Source of the DNA: Butyricicoccus_A sp963620595
GTDB lineage: Bacteria; Bacillota; Clostridia; Oscillospirales; Butyricicoccaceae
Assembly: GCA_963620595.1 (NCBI GenBank)
Contig: CAVFAY010000008.1
Span: 27,716-91,715 of the forward strand
Length of the DNA stretch: 64,000 nucleotides
Direction of reading: 5' to 3'
The notes below the pieces were generated by a model that worked only from the letters and a program-made list of their open reading frames with translations, had not been told where the DNA came from and did not search any database. The translations under genes and the position numbers were made by a program. Positions 1-7,325 of this stretch are shown one piece after another; within the stretch, counting starts at the first letter, position 1, and each line of letters starts with the position of its first letter.

Positions 1-316
1 CATGCATGGGGTAGGAACGATAGGCAGCGTAATCAAACTTTCCCAATGGAATGTCATAATCGACGCGGATCAAGCCCTTCAATGCCAAAGCCTGTATGGC
101 CCAGCTATATTCTTCCTGTGAAAATTGAGAATCTTCCAAATAAATCGGTGTTTTTAAATTCCAGCTGGCGGCTACCGGAAGAAACGGTGTGATCGCCAAA
201 GCCTGCAATAAAGCGTACTCTGCCGGAACCAAGGTCAAGGAATGGCACGCTCCGCCGCAGCAGGCACCGCAGTGATTTTTTTCGCAATTTTTTCCGCAGC
301 TTTTTGAACAACTCAT
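1..316 (-). CDS. Cys-rich N-terminus hypothetical protein (partial, 3' end outside window)
   Basis: The reading frame starts at ATG 316-314 behind a good ribosome site (GGAGAGG) and stays open to the window edge, giving about 105 residues without the C-terminus. The first 26 residues hold nine cysteines in short CxxxC, CxxC and CC spacings. They are followed by a hydrophobic helix-rich part with the look of a small winged-helix fold, but I recognise no named family. The cysteines could bind a metal or a cluster; that is inference. The gene is divergent from the alcohol dehydrogenase at 464. Confidence 0.6.
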   Translation of the reverse strand, partial: MSCSKSCGKNCEKNHCGACCGGACHSLTLVPAEYALLQALAITPFLPVAASWNLKTPIYLEDSQFSQEEYSWAIQALALKGLIRVDYDIPLGKFDYAAYRSYPMH

Positions 317-384
317 ATCCACACCTCTCCTTTCATGATGAATTTATCTCAATTCATCGTAACGGAAAACATAGGGTCTGTCAA

Positions 385-413
385 TTGTCTTTTTTTCGCA
401 AATATGCTATGAT
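385..413 (+). promoter_or_regulatory. Sigma-A promoter of the alcohol dehydrogenase gene
   Basis: TTGTCT at 385-390 and TATGAT at 408-413 are separated by 17 bases and lie about 50 bases before the start of the alcohol dehydrogenase gene. Confidence 0.6.
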
Positions 414-463
414 AACAGTATCCACAATACACAGAGGAAAAAACAACATAGGAGGAATGTTTT

Positions 464-1648
464 ATGCGCAGTTTTGAATACAATACGCCGACTCATGTGG
501 TCTTCGGCAAGGATTCTGTTGAAAAAATAGGCGTGCTTGTCGCAGAGCAGGGTTGCAAGAAGGTCTTGATTCACTACGGCGGCGGCAGTGCCAAGCGCAG
601 CGGTCTGTTGGATCGTGTCGCTCAGTCCTTAGACAAAGCCGATATCGCTTACGTTATGTTGGGCGGCGTTGTGCCAAATCCTCGCCTGAGTTTGGTTCGT
701 GAAGGTATTGATCTGTGTCGCAAGGAAGGCGTTGATTTTATTCTCGCTGTCGGCGGTGGTTCTGTCATTGATTCCTCTAAGGCAATCGGCTATGGTCTTG
801 CCAATTTAGGAGATGTTTGGGATTACTATCTCAAGAAGGTTGTCCCGACCGCCTGCACGCCGATTGGTGCTGTTTTAACCATTGCCGCAGCAGGCAGTGA
901 AATGAGCAATTCTTCTGTCATCACCAACGAAGAAGGTTGGCTCAAGCGTGGTATCAACTATGAATGCTGTCGCTGCCGCTTCGCCGTTATGGATCCGACG
1001 ATTACGTATACGCTTCCGGCATATCAGACTGCCAGCGGTGCTTCAGACATCATGATGCACACGATGGAACGATACTTTACCGCAGAGAGCAACCCTATGG
1101 GCTTAACAGATGAATTGGCAGAAGGTCTGCTTCGTTCTGTGATGCGTGATGTGCAGGCTGCACTGAAAAATCCGCAGGATTATGACGCACGTGCCGGTCT
1201 GATGTGGGCAAGCAGTTTATCGCACAACGGCTTGACCGGATGCGGTACAGATGGCGGCGATTGGGCTTGTCATCAGCTGGAGCATGAACTTGGCGGCAAG
1301 TATGACATCGCACACGGTGCCGGTCTGTGCGCCGTGTGGAGCAGCTGGGCACGCACCGTGATGCCTGCCAATCCGGCACGATTCGCCAAGTTTGCCATGC
1401 ATGTGCTGGGTGTAGAAGCCGGTGCAGATGATACAGAAACTGCCAATCGCGGCATTGACGCTATGGAAGCCTTCTTCCATTCTATCGGTATGCCGACACG
1501 CATTTCCGAGATGGGCATCACGCCGTCAGAAGATGATCTGCGAGAGCTTGCCTACAAGTGTACGTATATGGACACGCGAACCATTGGACAATTTGTGGTT
1601 TTGGACAAGCAGGCGATCTACCAGATTTATAAAAAAGCTGCTCAGTAA
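464..1648 (+). CDS. Iron-containing alcohol dehydrogenase (butanol dehydrogenase type)
   Basis: Predicted NAD(P)H-dependent interconversion of aldehydes and alcohols in the cytosol, typical of fermentative redox balancing. The 394 residues match the usual length of group III dehydrogenases. An N-terminal Rossmann-like half carries the GGGS nucleotide motif (about residues 98-101). The C-terminal helical half carries the metal-binding series: Asp and His in SDIMMH, His in HQLEHELGG and His in IAHGAGL. The start is fixed by AGGAGG about eight bases upstream. It is monocistronic: a promoter precedes it and a terminator follows. Closest in character to BdhA/YqhD-like butanol dehydrogenases; the substrate cannot be read from sequence. 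Confidence 0.9.
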   Translation: MRSFEYNTPTHVVFGKDSVEKIGVLVAEQGCKKVLIHYGGGSAKRSGLLDRVAQSLDKADIAYVMLGGVVPNPRLSLVREGIDLCRKEGVDFILAVGGGSVIDSSKAIGYGLANLGDVWDYYLKKVVPTACTPIGAVLTIAAAGSEMSNSSVITNEEGWLKRGINYECCRCRFAVMDPTITYTLPAYQTASGASDIMMHTMERYFTAESNPMGLTDELAEGLLRSVMRDVQAALKNPQDYDARAGLMWASSLSHNGLTGCGTDGGDWACHQLEHELGGKYDIAHGAGLCAVWSSWARTVMPANPARFAKFAMHVLGVEAGADDTETANRGIDAMEAFFHSIGMPTRISEMGITPSEDDLRELAYKCTYMDTRTIGQFVVLDKQAIYQIYKKAAQ

Positions 1649-1659
1649 ACCAATACAAG

Positions 1660-1695
1660 AAAGACATCCAGCTCGAAGGTGAACTGGATGTCTTT
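1660..1695. terminator. Bidirectional terminator between convergent genes
   Basis: A 12-bp perfect stem (AAAGACATCCAG pairing with CTGGATGTCTTT) with a 12-base loop lies between the alcohol dehydrogenase (+) and the hydrate epimerase (-), and can serve both. Confidence 0.75.
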
Positions 1696-1699
1696 CTCT

Positions 1700-2329
1700 T
1701 TACGGGTGGCAAAAATCCGGCACGCCGATATCTGCCAAAACGACTGTGCCACAAAAAGCCTTTGCTGTTTCCGCTATATGTACCTGTTTATAGGAATCAA
1801 AGGCAATGGTGCAGTTTGCCCGGACGGCGCCGTCCGCTGCAATACCGGTGTCTGCCTGTAATCCGCTCGGCAAGTCTAGCGCAACAAGATACGCGCCGGA
1901 GTTCTGCATGAGATCGCAGGCCTTTCGTCCGGATGGACGCAGCCGCCCGTGAAAACCCGTGCCGTATAGTGCATCGACAACAACATCGGCTGTTACTTCG
2001 TGCACGTCATCGATGGTTTGAACGGCAATGGGCAACTGCTGCATCAGCGCATAATTGGTCTTTGCATCCTGTGTAATCGGCTCACCTTCTGCCAGAATCA
2101 CTGTAACAGTCCATCCATCCTGCGCGGCAAGACGCGCAATGACAAATCCATCTCCTCCGTTGTTTCCTTTTCCGGCCAGCACTGCGATGCTTTTCGCGTT
2201 TGGCACATGCTGGCGAATACTATGATATGCCGCTGTTCCAGCATTTTCCATCATTTGATAATAGGAAATACCATTGGCATCGGCGTTTTTTTCGATTTGT
2301 TTCATTTGGGCAACAGTAACAACACGCAT
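1700..2329 (-). CDS. nnrE: NAD(P)H-hydrate epimerase
   Basis: YjeF N-terminal-type protein of about 209 residues that interconverts R and S forms of damaged NAD(P)H hydrate so that a dehydratase can repair them. It shows the family features: N-terminal MENAG helix, glycine-rich GKGNNGGDGFV loop and DALYGTGF phosphate site. The frame is open further upstream, but ATG at 2329 has a perfect GGAGGAAAAG ribosome site and starts at the conserved MRVVTVAQM region, so I chose it. It is the stand-alone epimerase form: the dehydratase (NnrD) half is absent and is not elsewhere in the window. Confidence 0.88.
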   Translation of the reverse strand: MRVVTVAQMKQIEKNADANGISYYQMMENAGTAAYHSIRQHVPNAKSIAVLAGKGNNGGDGFVIARLAAQDGWTVTVILAEGEPITQDAKTNYALMQQLPIAVQTIDDVHEVTADVVVDALYGTGFHGRLRPSGRKACDLMQNSGAYLVALDLPSGLQADTGIAADGAVRANCTIAFDSYKQVHIAETAKAFCGTVVLADIGVPDFCHP

Positions 2330-2431
2330 ACTTTTCCTCCTGCTTTGATACGAACGGAAGCTGCCGACATGTTTCAAGCTACATTCTAATAAAAGTATAG
2401 CATTTTACAAGAAAGATTGCAATCTTCATAA

Positions 2432-2467
2432 AAGGCGCAGAAACCGCAATTTCCGGTTCTGCGCCTT
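2432..2467 (-). terminator. Terminator of the PRD regulator gene
   Basis: A GC-rich stem of about 14 bp (AAGGCGCAGAA... with ...TTCTGCGCCTT) begins ten bases beyond the stop codon of the regulator on the minus strand. Confidence 0.65.
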
Positions 2468-2476
2468 CTATTTTCC

Positions 2477-4546
2477 TTATTTTGGCAGATGTTGCCGCAC
2501 GATGCCAGAATAGCACTGCGCGACATCGCGCTCCAAGCGCTGCACAAAGGCGGCACTTTCTCCGTGCTGCATGTCCCGCAAATACGCGGTACCGTGCAAT
2601 ATCACCGCACATACCCGATGGATCAAATAGGCAGCTGCACCGGTGGTATCTCTTTCCGGCACAAGAAAAATCAAACAGCCCTCGATTTGCTGCCGTTCTT
2701 CTTCCACATATGGCATCTTGAGCTGCAAATATCCTATGCGGCAATGCTGCGTATATTCTGTCGTACAGCAAACAATCAATCGATGATACGGCTGCAAATA
2801 GCTATCCGATTGATATAACTGATATACCAGCTGTTGTTCCAACTGATTCGCTGCAATATCCTCGGAAATCATCATATGCGCCGCATAGTATGCCAGATCT
2901 TCTATCTTTTGAATGCTTGGAATCTGATGCCACGGAATATCCTGCGTCAGACGGAGCATTTCATCACTAAATCGTGCGATAAACGCAATGTCTTTTCTCT
3001 GTGTAATCGGACGCTCTTCCGGCTGACACTCCCGCTTACGCTGGATTGCCATGGTGAGTGCCGCATCAATGCGTGTAAAATCTCTCCGATTGAGCAGCGG
3101 ACTGACTCGCATCGTCGGATAGGAGATCGGCAAATCAATGGTGGAAAGAATCAGATCTACCCCCTCTTGGCGCAATTGTCTGGTGTCAATATTGACAGCA
3201 CTGACTATGCGATGCACGATAATCTGTGGAAAACGGCGTGTAATTTCTGCCGCCAAATGACTGGCCCCACTTATGCCAATCGGACACACCACGACAGCGG
3301 AAATATTCTGTGCTTGCTCCTGCATTCGTTCCATTGCCGCACCCAGATGCATGGCGATATACGCGCACTCCTCTGGTGGAATGGTCTCTATATGGAAAAT
3401 TTCCTTGAACACCTCACAGGCATTGCGCGTTGCGGTATACAATTCCGGATAAATGTCTATAATTTCCTGCATCAATGGATTTTCAATCGGGCTGCCTAAC
3501 CGCAGACGGCTGCATGTCGCCTGTAAATGTGCATATAATCCTTCTAACAGCTGTTCGTCTGCTGAAAAATCTAAATGCAGTTCGCGCTGTGCAGCATCAA
3601 TGATACGTTGTGCCAAATACAATCGATGCACTTCTCCTGTCAGCAGTTCTGCTGTTTGTTCCGGCATAACATCGCTGTTTGCAAAATACATTGCCAAAAA
3701 GCCGATCTCTGCACCGTTTAACACAATCTTACTTTGTTCTTGCAGCATATCTGCCACGTGCTCAGCCATGGCATATTCCGGCAGCCGCCGGAATCGTTCC
3801 ATCTCTTCTCGATCCAAATGCAACGGATGTCCCTGCCGAACGCGCCGAAGCATCAGCCCTGCGCAAAGATAGACACGCAAAAAGCTCTCATCGGTCAGAT
3901 AAATCTCTTGATAGTTCTGCACCCGCCGGAGAATCGACAGCAATCCAAGCTGCTCTTCTCTGGAAAGCACGCGGAACAGCAGCGGCGGCGTGTTTTGCTC
4001 TGGAGCAGAGAAATATGTCATGACAGCGTCCGCATGAAATGCTGCGATGTGTTCAATGCGCGCTATCCGCCAATTTTTTTCTGCTCCTTCTATATATAAG
4101 CCTACACCGGTCTGTACATGCAGACAGATCTGGTAGCGCGCCAGCCAGTCGCGGATCCATGGCAGTTGCTTTTCTACTGCATCTCTCGAACAACGCAAAC
4201 GCTCACTGAGCTGTTCCATAGACAAAATCCGCTGTGTATCCAACAGAATCTCCAACAATTCTGCCCATTGAGGTAAATACCGCACGTTATCTGCGCCTCC
4301 CTGCAACTCCAACAGCAAACAATGTCTGTTTTCTTCGCTTGCCTCAATAGATATGCCGCTTCCAGGTCTTGCTTGCACCCTGCAATCGCGTTCCTCCACC
4401 CAGTCGCGCACTTCCGGCAGCGCGCGTTGAACGGTTCGTTTGCTCAATTGCATCTGTTCAGACAGTTCTGCTAATGTAAGCGGGCACCCCGCTGGCTGCT
4501 CCAACAGCAATTGACTCAGCTGTTTTGCTCGCTGTGACAGCTCCAT
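2477..4546 (-). CDS. PRD-domain transcriptional regulator (MtlR/BglG type) with EIIB-like domain
   Basis: A 689-residue PTS-controlled regulator. Visible domains are two helix-turn-helix segments (about residues 22-48 and 108-135), PRD1 (about 195-295), PRD2 (about 305-410), an EIIB-like domain (about 414-490) with a candidate phosphocysteine at Cys421 in VVVCPIGISG, and a C-terminal region (about 510-680) in the position of the EIIA-like domain of MtlR-type activators. PRD2 keeps the two histidines expected for phosphorylation (His340, His400). In PRD1 the equivalent positions are Tyr226 and Tyr287, so PRD1 is probably not phosphorylated. It is divergent from the HPr-like/GAPDH/PGK operon, which it likely controls; an inverted repeat lies between them. 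Two DNA-binding segments make it a DNA-binding regulator rather than an RNA-binding antiterminator. Confidence 0.82.
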   Translation of the reverse strand: MELSQRAKQLSQLLLEQPAGCPLTLAELSEQMQLSKRTVQRALPEVRDWVEERDCRVQARPGSGISIEASEENRHCLLLELQGGADNVRYLPQWAELLEILLDTQRILSMEQLSERLRCSRDAVEKQLPWIRDWLARYQICLHVQTGVGLYIEGAEKNWRIARIEHIAAFHADAVMTYFSAPEQNTPPLLFRVLSREEQLGLLSILRRVQNYQEIYLTDESFLRVYLCAGLMLRRVRQGHPLHLDREEMERFRRLPEYAMAEHVADMLQEQSKIVLNGAEIGFLAMYFANSDVMPEQTAELLTGEVHRLYLAQRIIDAAQRELHLDFSADEQLLEGLYAHLQATCSRLRLGSPIENPLMQEIIDIYPELYTATRNACEVFKEIFHIETIPPEECAYIAMHLGAAMERMQEQAQNISAVVVCPIGISGASHLAAEITRRFPQIIVHRIVSAVNIDTRQLRQEGVDLILSTIDLPISYPTMRVSPLLNRRDFTRIDAALTMAIQRKRECQPEERPITQRKDIAFIARFSDEMLRLTQDIPWHQIPSIQKIEDLAYYAAHMMISEDIAANQLEQQLVYQLYQSDSYLQPYHRLIVCCTTEYTQHCRIGYLQLKMPYVEEERQQIEGCLIFLVPERDTTGAAAYLIHRVCAVILHGTAYLRDMQHGESAAFVQRLERDVAQCYSGIVRQHLPK

Positions 4547-4578
4547 GTTGTCTTCCCGCCTTTCCTGATTCCTGACTA

Positions 4579-4598
4579 TTTGTTAAATTATTAACAAA
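4579..4598. promoter_or_regulatory. Perfect inverted repeat, candidate operator of the PRD regulator
   Basis: TTTGTTAA and TTAACAAA are separated by four bases and lie 33 bases before the regulator start in the divergent 375-bp intergenic region. The perfect 8-4-8 symmetry suits a dimeric DNA-binding protein; assigning it to the neighbouring regulator is inference. Confidence 0.45.
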
Positions 4599-4782
4599 TT
4601 TTGATAGTTTTGTGACGCTTTGCAAGAAAGATACCACATTTTCTCAGATTTGTCCACAATTGACGGAAATTTTTCTTTTGTGATTTTTTTAACAATTTTC
4701 GTTTTTCTCTCCGCCGGCACTGTTAATTCCTTGTATTTTCATCGTGTTACCGCGCTATATTTTATGCAATATATACAGTTTA

Positions 4783-4809
4783 TTGGCGTGTCCACAGAGA
4801 TGACGCCAA
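4783..4809. promoter_or_regulatory. Inverted repeat upstream of the HPr-like operon
   Basis: TTGGCGT and ACGCCAA are separated by 13 bases, about 110 bases before the HPr-like gene. It could be a second operator or a leader hairpin. No convincing consensus promoter was found around it; TATATT at about 4757 is a possible -10. Confidence 0.3.
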
Positions 4810-4921
4810 ATTCCCGCCAGGAATCTACTTGTTCTGCCTTTGTTTTGACGTCATACTTGTAGTCACAAGAGATAAATCAACAAAACACAAACCACACCAC
4901 AAAAGAAAGAGGTGCCAATCA

Positions 4922-5179
4922 ATGATTACCATTGAACATACAGTATCCGAACCGGTATTCGTTCATGCGCAGGTCGCATCGGAGCTGACACAGAACATCC
5001 GATCTCTTGGCTCTTCCGTTCGACTGTTTAAAGACAATGCATCTATTGATGCGACAAGCATTCTCGCCGTCATCGGTTTATCTATTAAAGGAGGAGACCG
5101 TATCTCCTTTACCCTCTCCGGTGATTCCGAGGAGCAGGACGCAAAAGCTCTTTCCGCTTACCTTAACGACAAGCTGTAA
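4922..5179 (+). CDS. HPr-like phosphocarrier family protein
   Basis: An 85-residue protein with HPr length and layout. His15 and Ser46, the two phosphorylation sites of HPr, are at exactly those positions (FVHAQVAS and ATSILAVIGL). The usual Arg17 and Pro18 of the active site are Gln and Val, so phosphotransfer from enzyme I may be weak or specialised. The start is ATG 4922 behind AAAGAGGTG; the frame is open further upstream but without a ribosome site. First gene of the operon that continues with hydroxyacid dehydrogenase, GAPDH and PGK. A regulatory role towards the divergent PRD regulator, in the manner of Crh, is plausible but inferred. Confidence 0.7.
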   Translation: MITIEHTVSEPVFVHAQVASELTQNIRSLGSSVRLFKDNASIDATSILAVIGLSIKGGDRISFTLSGDSEEQDAKALSAYLNDKL

Positions 5180-5277
5180 CAACATCGCCTAATCCATTTC
5201 ACTATAAATCTCACATTCACTCAAATGTACGCTGCGGCTTCCCGCCGCAGCGCCGATCCCCCAAAGGAGGAACCATC

Positions 5278-6267
5278 ATGCCAGAGAACAAAACGAGAGT
5301 TGCTGTTCTGGTACAGAATGAATTAAATCTCGATCTCAACAAGGTCTTTCATGATGCTGTCGCACAGGGCGCAGAAATCGTCAATATCCCACTGTACCAT
5401 ACACAGGACGTACAGGAAGTCATTGCCGCAGCAAAGGGCTTTGATTATGTTGTAGCCGGACGCGAACCGTGGAACACAGAAGTTCTCACCGCCTGTGCCG
5501 ATCATTTGAAGGGCATCGCCCGTTTTGGCGCTGGCTTCGAGACGGTTGATTTGGAAAAAGCTGCCGAACTGGGCATCGCCGTGTGCAACGCACCAGGCGT
5601 CAATTCTAAGGCAGTAGCAGAACAAGCACTGGCTCTGACGCTTGCCATTCTGCGCAAAATCACTATTTATGACCGCAGCCTGCGAGCAGACGGCGTTACT
5701 GCTAAGATGTCGCAGACGCTGGAAGGCACCGTTGCTCTGCTTGGCTTCGGAAATATCGGCTGTGAATTTGCCAAGCTGCTCAGCGTCTTCCCAGTCAAAG
5801 TAATTGCTTACGATCCGTATCCGAACTATCAAGCAGCCAATGCACTTGGCGTAGAAATCGTTGATCTGGAAACCGCTGTGCGCACCGCAGACATTATCAG
5901 CCTGCATCTGCCGGCAGTGAAAACCATGAAGGATTTCGTCTGCAAAGATGTTATTGACCTGATGAAGGACGGTGTATATATCATTAACACCAGTCGCGGC
6001 TATGTTGTTAACGAACATGATTTGGCAGATGCTCTGCGCTCCGGCAAGATCGCCGGTGCAGCATTGGATGCGTTCAAGGTCGAACCGTTTGATCCGGACT
6101 CTGAGCTGAAAACTTTGCCAAATGTCGTTCTTACCCCGCATTCTGCGGCTGTATCCACACAAGCTGTACGCATGGTATTTAATCACTGTGCCGGTGTCAT
6201 CGCTTCGTATATGCGCGGTGAGCAGCCACGCAGCTTGCTCAATCCAGAGTACGCAAAACACAGATAA
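5278..6267 (+). CDS. D-2-hydroxyacid dehydrogenase, phosphoglycerate dehydrogenase type
   Basis: A 329-residue NAD-dependent oxidoreductase of the D-isomer-specific hydroxyacid family. The catalytic domain is interrupted by the nucleotide fold with GFGNIG. The catalytic Arg (NTSRG), Glu (FKVEP) and His (TPHSA) are present. It resembles SerA in the N-terminal ARFGAGFETVD region but ends where SerA would carry its ACT regulatory domain, so it is the short form. Serine-pathway activity (3-phosphoglycerate to 3-phosphohydroxypyruvate) would fit the PGK downstream, but other phosphorylated hydroxyacids are equally possible. Good AAAGGAGG ribosome site; 99 bases after the HPr-like gene, same operon. 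Confidence 0.82.
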   Translation: MPENKTRVAVLVQNELNLDLNKVFHDAVAQGAEIVNIPLYHTQDVQEVIAAAKGFDYVVAGREPWNTEVLTACADHLKGIARFGAGFETVDLEKAAELGIAVCNAPGVNSKAVAEQALALTLAILRKITIYDRSLRADGVTAKMSQTLEGTVALLGFGNIGCEFAKLLSVFPVKVIAYDPYPNYQAANALGVEIVDLETAVRTADIISLHLPAVKTMKDFVCKDVIDLMKDGVYIINTSRGYVVNEHDLADALRSGKIAGAALDAFKVEPFDPDSELKTLPNVVLTPHSAAVSTQAVRMVFNHCAGVIASYMRGEQPRSLLNPEYAKHR

Positions 6268-6290
6268 CAACAAATCATAAAGGAGAATAC

Positions 6291-7325
6291 ATGATGAACA
6301 AGGTAAAAGTTGGTGTCGTAGGTTATGGTACCATCGGTCAGCGTCTGGCTGACGGCGTGGTACGCATGGGAGATATGGAACTGGTCGGTGTGGCAAACCG
6401 CACCCCGAATCTGGGCGTTCGTGCTCTGAAAGAAAAGGGTATGCCGTATGACCTGTATATGTCTGACCCGAAATATGCAGATGCATATGCAGAAGCTGGC
6501 ATTCCGGTATGCGGTACAATGGAAGATCTGGCAGAAAAGTGTGATATTCTGCTCGATGCAACACCGGCAGGCGTTGGCGCAGAAAACAAGAAGCTGTTTG
6601 AGCGCATGGGCAAGCCGTGCATCTTCCAGGGCGGCGAGAAGAACGATGTCGCTGATGTCTTTTTCCACGGTTATGCAAACTATGAAAAGGGTCTGGATAA
6701 GCAGTTCTTGAAGCTGACCTCCTGCAACACCACCGGTCTGATTCGTGCCGTTGACTGCCTTGACCGCAATTGCGGCGGTATTGAGCGCGTGGCAATCACG
6801 ATTATTCGCCGTGTTGCCGACCCAGGCGATTATCATCGCGGACTGACCAACGCACTGAAGATCGACAAAGCTCCTTCTCATCAGGCAGTTGACCTCATGA
6901 CGATCATGCCGCACGTAGAGGCTACTGGCATTCTGGTTCACACACCGGTCACCCACGGTCACATCATCACCATTACTGCACAGGGCAAGCAGAAAATCAC
7001 CAAGGAACAGGCACTCAAGGCATTTGAAACCCATGACCGTATCCGCGTTGTCCGTATCGCAGACGGTTTCCTCGGCAATGCATCTATGTTCAAGTATGCC
7101 CGTGACCTCGGCAACCCGCGTGGCGATATGTACGAAATCGGCCTGTGGGAAGAATCTATCGTAGAATACGGCGATCAGATTATGTTTGCAATTTATATTC
7201 CGCAGGAAGCTGTTACCATTCCGGAGACGCTGGATGGTGTACGTGCTGCGCTGCACATGCAGGATACTATGGAAGAAGCAACCGCTAAGACGAATGAATA
7301 TCTGGGGATGGCAAAATGGAAATAA
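6291..7325 (+). CDS. Type II (archaeal-type) glyceraldehyde-3-phosphate dehydrogenase
   Basis: A 344-residue enzyme of the archaeal GAPDH family rather than the usual bacterial GapA. N-terminal Rossmann motif VGYGTIGQR, central catalytic cysteine Cys145 in LTSCNTTGL, then the RRVADP segment typical of the archaeal form. The archaeal SHHGPDV segment reads SHQAVDL (His197 kept, next His lost). The family oxidises glyceraldehyde 3-phosphate with NAD(P) and phosphate to 1,3-bisphosphoglycerate. ATG codons at 6291 and 6294 are both possible; AAAGGAG suits 6294 slightly better. It overlaps the following PGK gene by ten bases, indicating coupling. Likely horizontally acquired with its partner; an altered aldehyde substrate is possible. 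Confidence 0.85.
   Translation: MMNKVKVGVVGYGTIGQRLADGVVRMGDMELVGVANRTPNLGVRALKEKGMPYDLYMSDPKYADAYAEAGIPVCGTMEDLAEKCDILLDATPAGVGAENKKLFERMGKPCIFQGGEKNDVADVFFHGYANYEKGLDKQFLKLTSCNTTGLIRAVDCLDRNCGGIERVAITIIRRVADPGDYHRGLTNALKIDKAPSHQAVDLMTIMPHVEATGILVHTPVTHGHIITITAQGKQKITKEQALKAFETHDRIRVVRIADGFLGNASMFKYARDLGNPRGDMYEIGLWEESIVEYGDQIMFAIYIPQEAVTIPETLDGVRAALHMQDTMEEATAKTNEYLGMAKWK

Noticed and set aside
4547..4921. Sigma-54 promoter for the PRD-controlled operon
   Set aside because: A GGCAC segment near 4715 lacks the GC element at the required distance, and the regulator has no AAA+ domain.
5323..6795. 490-codon open frame on the minus strand
   Set aside because: It is antisense to the hydroxyacid dehydrogenase and GAPDH genes, has low-complexity Cys/His/Arg-rich composition and no family motif; both sense genes are clear.
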